A stretch of 64,000 bases of DNA from Carnegiea gigantea (Eukaryota; Streptophyta; Magnoliopsida; Caryophyllales; Cactaceae). The notes under the pieces were generated by a model. It was not told the origin of the DNA, searched no databases, and saw only the letters and a list, made by a program, of their open reading frames with translations. A program made the position numbers and the translations under genes. Positions 1 through 10,014 of the stretch are shown here, piece by piece (the stretch's first letter is position 1; every line of letters begins with the position of its first letter). Location of the stretch: the NCBI GenBank assembly GCA_029747015.1, contig JAKOGI010000056.1, positions 363,501 to 427,500 of the forward strand. Direction: 5' to 3'.

Positions 1-729
1 AAGGTTGTGTCTCTCCACCTCATTAAGTGTACAAAAATTCCACAAAATTGCAGCTAAGGTAAAAGATTTTATAACATGGTGCCTCTTTTGTGACTTCCTA
101 TAGCTAGTTTTAAATTTTAACTGACAAAGTTTGAGTATACCAAGGCACTCTCCGTGAGCAAATTAAATAATGAGTGACTTTGAGTTAAGTTGTAGATTGT
201 GAAGCAGTCTAATTGTACTTGTTAGTTGTACATGCCATGATGCATATTGCCTTTCATTATGAATCCTCCACTGCAAGGCAAGCCTCATCTGAAACCTGTC
301 ATGTATTCGAACAGTTCACATGTCAATCAGAAGTGGAAGTACAGAAGACAGTGGTGAATATTGGTGAGTGGGTGGGTGGGTGTGCGTCATGCCCAGCGAG
401 TCAATCACTACTGTGAAGGCAAAAAGATCAACTTGTCAATATTTATTCAAATCAATGTGAACACTGAGCATAGTTATAATATGGCAAAAGCTCAAAAAAG
501 AAAAGAGAAAGAAAAAGAAAATAAAGAGTTAGTGTGGGAATTTTGAATTAGCAGCCAACGTAAACGAGGAAGACAATAATGCTGTCTGAATGTATTTTTT
601 TTTTCTGCTTTTCCTTCTTTTTTCTGGACCTTTCAAAAGTAGATCGTTAAAATTAATATAAAACCATAATAAATTCAATTAATTATCCAAGAAAACATTG
701 GAAATTAGAGAAATATGTTGAGCAATCTG
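1..729. other. Intergenic DNA upstream of the defensin gene
   Basis: I see no convincing gene in this AT-rich stretch. The short ORFs here have no recognisable motif and biased composition. The last 100-200 bases probably hold the promoter of the defensin gene that starts at 839. Confidence 0.5.
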
Positions 730-738
730 CTATATATA
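730..738 (+). promoter_or_regulatory. TATA box of the defensin gene
   Basis: The run TATATATAT lies about 105 bases upstream of the defensin ATG at 839. This would place transcription start near 765 and give a 5' leader of roughly 75 bases, normal for a plant gene. It is inferred from sequence and position only. Confidence 0.5.
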
Positions 739-838
739 TGGGTGCAGCTTGATAACACTTGCATTGTGTTTCAGAAAATCTCTCTTTGAATCTTTGTGAG
801 TTGTAAGAGAAACAAGAGAGAAGCAATTAAGAGTGAAA

Positions 839-1463
839 ATGGAGCGATCAACCCGTCTTTTCTCTACTGTTCTTCTTATGCTTCTCCTCGTCATGGCCAC
901 AGGTTCCATTTCTTTCATTCTTTCTTTCACTTACGTGACCATTCCTCTACGCATATCTAGCTATTTCCATTTGATTTGGAGACGTTCCTAGCTAAATGCA
1001 AGAACTAGCTCCACCGATCAAGGAATTGTAGTTTTTCTCTTGTAATTTTTGTTATTTATATTTTTGACACACTATTGCGTAATTTCTTTAAAACCTACCG
1101 AACCTCATATCTTTGACTATACAGACACCAACACTAATAAACTTAGTACCAATGCGATCGATAACATATGATGTGAGTACTTATATTTTATATACAGACT
1201 AATTAAACATCTCACCACCCCCCCCCCCAAAAAAAAGGCCACCCCTATGTTCTTACTTTGGTTTCATTTTGGTTGGAATATGAATATGTACAGAAGTGGG
1301 AACAAAGGTAGCACAGGCAAGAACATGCGAGTCCCCGAGCTACAGGTTCAAGGGAATATGTGTGAGCAGAACCAACTGTGCCAATGTTTGCAAGACCGAG
1401 GGTTTTCCGGGCGGTCGTTGCCGTGGGGTTCGTCGCCGTTGCTTCTGCCTTAAACACTGCTGA
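839..1463 (+). CDS. Plant defensin (gamma-thionin family), two exons
   Basis: Exon 1 is 839-902 and exon 2 is 1294-1463, joined by a 391-base GT-AG intron (903-1293) in phase 1. The product is 77 residues. Residues 1 to about 30 form a secretory signal peptide with a Leu/Val/Met-rich core. The mature peptide starts near RTCESPS, the usual defensin N terminus. It has eight cysteines at 33, 44, 50, 54, 64, 71, 73 and 77, giving CxxxC, GxC and CxC, the cysteine-stabilised alpha-beta signature, with the family's Ser, aromatic and Gly positions and an Arg-rich loop (RRR) before CFC. Plant defensins are secreted, cationic, mostly antifungal peptides; this one's activity cannot be read from sequence. 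The intron interrupting the signal-peptide coding region is typical of the family. The reading frame is uninterrupted and the gene looks functional. Confidence 0.93.
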
Positions 1464-3418
1464 TTCATTTTCATTCCGATCATCACAAGTGCTGATCCAT
1501 CTACTATACTATTAATCACGTTGAATAATTAAGAGGCCCATTGTGTTGAATCTACGTACGAGTGTGTTTTTAATGTCATGTGCTGGTCTCATGGAAATTT
1601 TCCTCTCGTAATGTCTTCGCGTTAGCATTTGTTCAACTGTGTGATTATCTTAACTGAAAACTTGAGGACTTTAATTTTACGAGTTTGTCCAACATTTATA
1701 GAATTTTCTTCCTCATTTTGCGTGTGAATCAACTGGTCGGTGGTTGCGTTTGTGAATTAGCCCTTAGATACTATCCAATTGGTAAAATTTTTTGTGGTTG
1801 TTACCAATAACCTGGGGTCGATTTATGCATACATCACCCTTTATGCCCTATATACACCCCCCTACAAAATATTATTAATAATTACGATTAGGTTTTTTTT
1901 TCCCTCTTTTTGGATCAGAATAGTTTGCAATTGATTACTAGTTATTAAGTTTGAACAATAGCAATGGACTATACTGACAATTTAAATGCCAACATATACA
2001 ATAAATTAATCATATCAAATAAAGAATATATGTTTAATTCCATAAACGTAGAAAATTGTATATAATAAGGTGATTATACACAAAATAATAAACGTACAAT
2101 ACTTTTTATATGTGGTATCAAGGCTTTTATCATTTCCATCCATTAAATTAGAGAACATGCATGAATAGATATATATCATCATCAGAACACATATATATTC
2201 ACTTGATTGTTTGAAAAGTAACAAGAAGTCACCCATTCCATAGTATTGTGCTTATCTTAGTAACGTTGTGTTTACAATAATAACAATAATAACAACTCCT
2301 AGTTTGTATCATGTTAGATCTCAATGTAGATAGTTATATGTATGAAGATATCTCTGTCCACACTCCGCAGATAAAACAATGCAAAAGACCCATGTGACAA
2401 ACATTTTAGAAAACATTTTACTATTGTAAATCTTTTGATAAACCAAATGTAATAGACACATGTGATAATAAAGTTAAATAGTCTTGATTGTAAGAAAACA
2501 ACGCAAAGGAGATAACCACGGCAGCTTAATCAACTTGAGGCAAGAGACGAACAGCCAGAACAAAATTACACTGCTATTACAGTCCAAAGTGTCTCAGCAA
2601 ACACAGACTTCAAGGTGGTCATTCCCTTCCATCCTGAATGACCTACTCTATGAGCACAACTCATCATTGTCCAGCTCACGCCATTGTTGCGTAATCTAAA
2701 GAAAACCGTTGTAAGATTGATAAAAAAAAATAGGGACATTAGTGAAGCAAAGGGGAAAAAAGAGAGAGAAATCGGGAAGAGACAAAAATCGATCCCAATA
2801 ACACTATTCCGATGTAAGTTTTGTTGAGGTGAACTTTCTAGAGATTCATTTAGTATAGACAAAGCAAGGCGGAGACTTCAAATATTTTGCTGCAATCGTT
2901 AATGTTGTTGAGATTTTCGGTTCTTCAATGTTTTTACTTTAAAGCATAGAAACATGGATGCCAAATTCTTAACTTATAAATTGCGTTATTGAAAGCATGT
3001 TTGTATAACATACAGAGAGTTTGATAAGTCCTTATGGGGGTACAAATGATTGACTATCATTCTCATCTAAGTCTTTATGTGCTTAACATCTTTTGTTAAA
3101 CATGCAGCATGCATTTTTTGTCAAAGGACAATTATATTGATTGTGAAATGGCTTCAATTACTACACGCAATCCATTTTATTCTTATTTTACTTTTTGTTT
3201 TTTATCCTCCATTTAACTGGAGCTGCAGTACGTTTTAAGTGAAAAATTTTACAAATGGGACACTTTCAAAGTACCATATTTATTCGAATAATGAATCAAA
3301 GAGCAACGCGTGGGTCTTCACTAGTAAGTCTGCCAATACAGAAGAAAATAAAACAAAGTGAAACTCCCTGTAACTTTATTCTTTCTTCTTATTTTGAAAA
3401 ACCATAAATTTTTCCTGT
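1464..3418. other. Intergenic DNA downstream of the defensin gene
   Basis: This AT-rich DNA probably includes the defensin 3' untranslated region in its first 200 bases. A short AAT/AAC-rich stretch lies near 2271-2296. I see no gene or mobile element with supportable ends. A minus-strand ORF at 2566-2862 has no motif I recognise. Confidence 0.4.
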
Positions 3419-3784
3419 CATAAGTTCCTACATACAATACCAAACATGATCTAAAGGCTAATGACACTGTTAATTGCATTTACTATTCCATTGATCATAC
3501 AGATGACAAATAAACTATCAGATTGCTTGAATTGACCTACCTTAAGTCTTTAGCCTTATCCTAAAATCAAACTTCCTTTTTTTCTTCTTTTCCCCTCCTT
3601 TGTTATGATAATCTCATGTAACTTAAGATTTTTGAGTCGAGTTGGATCAAATTTTTAGGTCTACCTCATGTAATTATGCAACATAATATATTTTCCAATA
3701 TTTGTGTATTAACCATAGAGTTCATGGCCCAAAGTAACATTCAATTATTTTTTTTTCCCCAAACTAGCGCCAAGTCTTATTTTC
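3419..3784 (+). repeat. Left copy of a ~366-bp target duplication
   Basis: This segment matches 18041-18410 in direct orientation along its whole length, with roughly a dozen substitutions and one poly-T length change by hand count. The two copies border the rearranged Tat element exactly: similarity stops at 3784, where LTR sequence starts, and begins again at 18041, where RT sequence stops. A normal LTR-element insertion duplicates only 4-6 bp. Confidence 0.88.
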
Positions 3785-5420
3785 GAGCCTGCAATAAATT
3801 AGACAAGAAATTGGGTAACAAATTGAATTTTTTGTATTTATATCAAAGAATAGATACAATCTCTGTATAACCGTTACAAGAACAAGTGTAACAAATTCTC
3901 TGATTCAATCTCCTTGAGTGAATTTGAATGAATTTAATCCTGAGAGAGGGCCTAAGAGGCTTAATCTCAGTCAGGATATGAGTCTAAATCTCCACGATGA
4001 CACGTATTTGAGGTACTTGTTGTCTTCTGCCAGAGAGAAGTCTTGAGCTCCTGTGATTTCTCCTGAATGCTGTCCTCTAAAATGGGAGGAGTAGCTCTCC
4101 TTTTATAGAGGAACGGAATGCGGATTTTCTATTAATTATCCCTTAAAGGAAAAGGAATAATGATTTATTTTCTGCATCATTGTGACACGTGGCGCTTTTT
4201 GATTGACTGTCATAATTATTCATCAAATATTTAATTTAACACGTGGCAGCGTGTAATTAGGCAAAATAAACCACGTGGCGGGTCTTGATTAGACGGATAC
4301 TTTTTATCTCCTACGAATGCCCCCTTTGAGACCTAACTGCGTAAACAAGGTTTTGAACGTCTCCGCCCCCCCTTTTTTGAAGCAGCTGGGTCTCGAATAT
4401 TCGACTGGTGCAAATAATCGAAAATTGAATAGTTTTTTTTTTTGGGGTGTCCATCCCAGTATTTTTTTTCGTGCGTCTAGGCTGAGCTCTTTTTGACATG
4501 GGCTGGGCTGATGCTGATTACGGCCCCCTCTTTTTTTTGTTTTAACCCGCCTGGCCTCACCAAACAAACACTCATTATGCACGTGATCTTCTTCCTCGTC
4601 CCGTCTCTGCAGTATAGACTCGATGGGCAGAGTACCTTAAACGCAGGTGCTGCCCCCCCTTTTTTGGGCTTACTGTACAGACGGAGCAACTGGACTCTCA
4701 TTCGCCTCTTTCCCTTTCTCTTGGAGCTGCAAAGAGTACTTAAAGAAACTATTACATAATATTATCTATTTCCTTCCTAAATTAAATAGCCATATGCTTT
4801 GCATTAGCTTAGGAAAGTTAATATCCCGATTTGGGTGGCACACAGCTAGGGCTGGGGTTCATAGTGAGGACGCTCTTGCATATGTCCCCAAGCAGCAGCC
4901 AGTTCATTCAAGTTTATACAAAACAACCATCTTCAATCCCCTTTTCCTGACATTTACCGTTCATCCTTCTTCGATTCCTCCAAGAGATTTTTTTTGTTAA
5001 TGCTAAACCTAGTGTGCGGATCAACGAAGGAAGGAGAAAACAGACTCATAACCGTCGAGAGAAAGAGTAAAATTTTCCCTCCTCTGCTTCTCTCTTCGCT
5101 GCTCTGTCCTCCCTCTTTGTTTTGTTTTTTTTTTTTTTTTGGGAATCTTCTCTGGCCGTGTGCAAAGGAGCAATGGGAGGAGAGCGATGTGAGTAGCTGT
5201 AGTACCAGGTTCTGGGTATTTCCATGGCCGGTTCTGCGAAGCTTGTTCGAATTGCTGGGGAAGAAGCAGAACAATTAATGCTAAGTTTCTCCAGGGTGTT
5301 GCTCTCATAACACCTCATCGCAATTTCACTTTTATTTGCCTTTTCCATGCGTGGCCATCCTTAGACCTCTCGTTTCTTTTTTCTTTTTTTTTTTTTTGCT
5401 TGGGCCGTGGGTGTGTGTCA
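3785..5420 (-). repeat. 3' LTR of the Tat element
   Basis: The segment 3869-4316, read on the minus strand, matches the plus-strand LTR fragment 12947-13420 at about 95% by hand count. The TATA box (TTTTATA on plus, 4101-4107) is shared. The lower boundary at 3785 resembles the last part of the other LTR (a CTCGAAA motif) but lacks its terminal bases, and about 80 extra bases (3786-3868) separate it from the matched part. The upper boundary is uncertain. I place it at 5420, where minus-strand reading gives TGACACAC preceded by a long purine run suitable as polypurine tract. 4316-5420 has no second copy here for comparison and contains many homopolymer T tracts. Confidence 0.6.
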
Positions 5421-5543
5421 ATTTTTTTTTTTTTTCTTTTTTTCCCCCCTCTTCACGCTGCTTGGATTTTTTTTTTTTTTGGGGTTCAGATAGCATCCCC
5501 TATTTTTTTTTTGGTGGTGCAAATTTGTGTAATAATATATTGT

Positions 5544-6345
5544 GGTTAACCTTTGAATGTATAACCCTTCTGGGTACATCAACGAGTTAACTTTGAATAC
5601 TCTTAAGGTGAATTCCCCAAAGATGAGAATTTTCAAGAGGCGAATTTGATTTAATATCGGTTAACCTTGGAATGTCTAACCCTTTTGGGCACATCAACGG
5701 GTTAACCTTGAATTTCCTCATAAGGCGGCCTCCCCAATGCGAAAATTCTCACGGGGCGAATTTGATTTGGTCCGATTAACCTTTGAATGTCTAACCCTTT
5801 TGGGTACATCAACGGGTTAGCCTTGAATTTCCTCCTAAGGCGACCTTCCGAAGGCGAAAGTTCTCAAGAAGCGAGTTTGATTTAATATCGGTTAACCTTT
5901 GAATGTCTAACCCCTCTGGGTACATCAACTGGTTAACCTTGAATTTCCTCCTAAGGTGATATTCCGAAGGTGAAAGTTCTCAAGAGGCGAATTTGATTTG
6001 GCACCGGTTAACCTTTGAATGTCTACCCCCTCTGGGTACATCAACGGGTTAACCTTGAATTTCCTCATAAGGCAACCTTCCGAAGGCGAAAGTGCTCAAG
6101 AGGCGAATTTGACTTGGTGTCGGTTAACCTTTGAATGTCTAACCCTTTTGGATATATCAACGGGTTAACCGTGAATTTTCTCCTAAGGCAATCTTCCGAA
6201 GGCGAAAGTGCTCAAGAGGCGAATTTGACTTGGTGTCGGTTAACTTTTGAATGTCTAACCCTTTTGGGTACATCAACGGGTTAATCGTGAATTTTCTCCT
6301 AAGCCGGCCTTCCAAAGGTGAACGTTCTCAAGAGGCTAATTTGAC
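5544..6345. repeat. Tandem array, seven units of 115-116 bp
   Basis: Units start at 5544, 5659, 5774, 5890, 6006, 6122 and 6238, each with GGTTAACCTTTGAATG or a close variant. Every unit contains a second shorter match to GGTTAACCTTGAAT about 40 bases further on, so the unit itself looks like an older internal duplication. The array lies between the antisense ORF and the 3' LTR. This is the hypervariable 3' region where Tat/Ogre elements are known to carry tandem repeats that can seed satellites. Confidence 0.93.
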
Positions 6346-6525
6346 TGCTGAAGAGCCTTTGCTTGCATTTGTGCCTTTTTTTTTTTAACCCTTCTTCTTT
6401 GTTTTTTTCTTGTTTGGGTTCTCTAGTACTTCCATGCCTAAGAATTATTTTTTTTTGGGTCCCCCATCCGATTATTAAACTGTTCCTGCAATAAGTCTTA
6501 CAACTCAATTTTCTTTATTTCTACT

Positions 6526-9500
6526 ATGGATGCAGGTCTATTCAAAATGGTCACTTTTGTGGATAAAACTACTAGCGAGCGACGCTATCTACACATCCAA
6601 CCTAGCGAAAATGACGTACATGGGGAAAAGACAAAGTTACCTGTCCGCAATCCTATAACGTCCTTGTGCAAGCCTAATTGTGTTGGAGGTCCTCCAAGCC
6701 TTCCCTGGTGGTCGAAGGAGAATTTGAAGACATGCGAAACATTCTTGCTGTCTACTCACATTAAAGTGAAAGAGAATCTCCCTTATTATCAGTTACTACA
6801 AAATGACATAGAGTCCGAGTGCAGATCATGGGCTAAATTGCTGTTGCATAGGGAGTTTTCTTACAAGCCGCTTTACTAGGAGTGTTAGAGGATATCCTCG
6901 TTCGTTGCAGGGAGAAGCTCACAATCCTTCATCTGTTTGATGCTTTATTTGTGTCGCTCTTTCTTTATGATCGGTGTTCGAACCTCATTCGGGCGGTGTG
7001 CGAGTATTGGTGTACCGAAACGAACACATTGCATACTTCTAAAGGCGAGGTGTCCCTATCTATCTTTGATATCTACAGCTTCCTTGGGTTACCAATCTCG
7101 GGGCGCCTTTATGATGAAGTTGTTCCTACTCAGCGGGAACTCTCAAGTAAGCTTCCGTTGAGTTGCACTTATCTATTCGTTACTTACCACAAACTTATGC
7201 AAGGTCGTAAGGGCAAGCCTACCATAGAGCAGTGGATTTTCTTTTGGTTTCGGGGACGCAGCAAGTACCATGTTTCTAAGAAGCCCGGTTAAGATAACCG
7301 AATCCCTCATCCACGAATACTGTCTTCCATCACCAATGCAGGAACCTGTGGGTGGAGTGATTGTCAGACCGTTTTCGACGAGCTGAGAGTGGCTACTGGC
7401 CAACGTACCGAGACCTTTTTGGCGGCATTTCTTTCCTGTTGGCTATGTACATTTATCCTACCAGTTAGAGATGCTGGTTGCATACGTCCTGACACTTTCA
7501 ACATCGCATCATTGATGGCATCAGGTGTGGGTTATTACCTCCCTACAATGATCCTTGTGAGTATCTACAAGGGACTCAACGAAGTCTCTCGTTCTTCACA
7601 TCCTGGTAGAGGTGGCGGCCATTTTCCTACTCATTTCCTCTACGCTTGGTTAGCCAAAAACTTTGATGCATACGAGCTAGTTGGTGAGGCTTCCTCCAGT
7701 CCAGGCATGGTGAAGTTTAGTGGCCTTGGCCGAGCCAAGTCGTTTCAGCCTGAAGAGGCCCGAGAACTCATTGGTTCTGGGAAGGGTTTTCGTTGGCATT
7801 CGTTCGTCATCAACCGACTTAAGGAGACTCTCGTGGATGACGACAAGCTATCGAGGGCTGATTTTACTTATTTTATCAGCATTCGTTCGAGTTTTGTCGC
7901 CTACCGTTGCGAAGACAACCTCATCATGGAACACTATTGCCCGGACCGATTCAGTAGACAATTTGGTTTCTATCAGGATGTTCCTGCTGATCTGGACTTC
8001 GATAATCTTCCTGATCCAGAAGTAATGCTTCGCTATCATCACATGCTCACGCGCTATGGAACGGGGTCCCAAGACTTACTTCCTGGGCGATGCAATCTAC
8101 TCGAGAGGAATACCACTTGTGCATTTCGTGAATGGTGGCCCAAGATGTTCGTCTCCCCGCCTTGCAGCCCACATGCTAGTGGTTCCAAGAGGAAACGCAG
8201 TGATTTATCTGACATGAAAATTTCAAAGGACGAAGGCAAACTCAAACCTAAGTTGAAGATTGTTCGTTCTGGGAAGCCCGTGGAGCCCTTCGTTCCGGTG
8301 ATGGAGTACGGTTCTTCCCGTGTCAAGATTCCAAGAATAGATGTCGGCACCCCGGTGACGCCCATCCCTGTAATCCCTATTCAAAGCATTGCGCCCTTAC
8401 CTCAAGTAACGAATGAGATTGAAGAACCTTGCAAATACCTCACCTACTGAGACATGTAGACACAAGTCTAATCCTCTGATTAGTCTTGCTGTGAATGGTC
8501 AGGACGAGCTACCTGTCGGAGTTTATGAGCCAAGTACCAGAAAGGTAATCGAGCTACCCCCAGAAGGTGCTGAGAATATCATGGATATCCTCAATGCTGA
8601 ACCAAATCCTGTTGAACGCATGGTACTCCCTTCCTTTTTTTTTAAAAAAGATAAAAGCATATTTTCTTTTCAAATGTGCATCTCACCTTCTTCGCCTCTG
8701 CACACATCTCTGTTCCCCCCATTTTTTAATTAAGGGGAAAGTGATGATGTGAATTTCAAGGAGGGACTAGCACACGTTCCTCTACCTTCAGGAAGTCAAT
8801 ATTTTCCGTCGATAAGACGTATACCATCTTTTGGTAAAGATTTATTTGACAGCAGATCACGATTAGTTAACTCGCGGGGTGTTTGTCCCCCGGATGATGA
8901 TGAGGTCGAGTCCATTCATAGAGTCAATACTCATTCACCGGTACCTCGCCCACAACGCCCTGTAAAGGTTCCCCAAGGGGGGATTTCTGTCTTTGATGCT
9001 GATGCCTTTATAAAGGAGGTGGATAAAAATGCTGCGCGAGTGTTGGGTAAAGCCATACTTGACAAGATGTGTCGCACCCCTTTTGACGGACTTCCTTCTC
9101 TTAGAGGCGATTTTGACAGCCTTTATGCCACTATCCTTCAAAGAGGTGTGGACGTCACTCCTCTAGAGAGAGGTTGAAGGGTTGATTAGGTGAGCATGCG
9201 ACTTCAAGGACCTGCAACAGAGCTACTCCGGTCGGATATCTGCTGAAGAGCATAATAATTTTCGCATGGAGGTGCAAGGTAAGCTTGATGAGGCCTCCCG
9301 TTGGCTGAACACAGAGGGCACCCATTATGAAGTGAAGGCGGCCGAGCTGAAGCATGTTGAGTCAAGGCGTCAGGAGCTACTGAAAGAACTCCAACTCTTG
9401 GAAGATCAACAGAAAGAGTTGAGCTCTCAGGTGGCGGCCAGCAAGCATTTGCTTCAAGAAGTTGAGTGGGAAGTCATTGACTTACAGGGTCAGATTGAAG

Positions 9501-9613
9501 TACTTAATGCCACTGAAGTGATGGATGCAGCCACAAAAGCTAGTTTGGAGAAGGCTGAGGCTTACATAAAGGAGTCTTTCGAAGATCTGAAGAATTTTCA
9601 ATGGGATTCATAG
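6526..9613 (+). pseudogene. Extra ORF of the Tat element: plant mobile domain protein, antisense to pol
   Basis: The ORF runs opposite to the RT-integrase block between integrase and the 3' LTR. Pieces are 6526-6879, 6882-7292, 7389-8450, 8461-8620, 8745-9177 and 9266-9613. The segment containing ETNTLHTSKGEVSLSIFDI and FLGLPISG matches the core of the plant mobile domain (PMD, aminotransferase-like family). The central piece (7389-8450) is the longest open stretch. Lys/Arg-rich sequence (KRKR near 8195) could be a nuclear signal, and the C-terminal piece (9266-9613) is a Glu/Leu-rich coiled coil. Stops at 6877-6879, 7290-7292 and elsewhere break it. Tat elements are known to carry additional ORFs here, often antisense. 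Function in the element is unknown. Confidence 0.75.
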
Positions 9614-10014
9614 TTACCTCCCTTTTTCTTTTTTCTTTTTTTTTAAGATGGATTTGTAATGCTCATTGTACTTTTGTGATGTAAGCTTGACATATATTAA
9701 ACAAAGTTCAGATGAAAATTTTCTTTTATTCATTGCTGCACATGTGTCTTAGTTGATTTTCTTTGTGATTTGGATTCCACAATTATTTTATCAACTTCAT
9801 GACAACATATGAATTAACAGCCAGCCAAATCTCTATATTTCTCCTTTAAACTCACAAGTTGTATAAAACTCGCAATCAAATGAGTTTTTTTTTTTTTTTT
9901 TGGTTTCACCGTTCACAATTTATACTCTTGCGGGTCAGGAGTAGTACAATGGAGTTTAACTTGAGAGAATGAACAGTTTACGCTCATGTTTAGGAGCTTA
10001 CATGCATTAACATA
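9614..10014. other. Spacer between the antisense ORF and integrase
   Basis: This AT-rich spacer contains T runs and probably the shared 3' ends of the plus-strand extra ORF and the minus-strand pol. I see no ORF or repeat of note. Confidence 0.4.

Noticed and set aside
2566..2862. 98-codon minus-strand ORF downstream of the defensin gene
   Set aside because: It has no recognised motif and low-complexity Phe/Leu runs, and no splice or promoter context supports it.
4304..5590. Many overlapping ORFs of 60-117 codons on both strands
   Set aside because: They lie in the Tat LTR and homopolymer-T tracts. The peptides are poly-Phe/poly-Lys shadows without motifs.
5544..6345. CRISPR-like array
   Set aside because: The units are contiguous tandem repeats without unique spacers, inside a plant retrotransposon.
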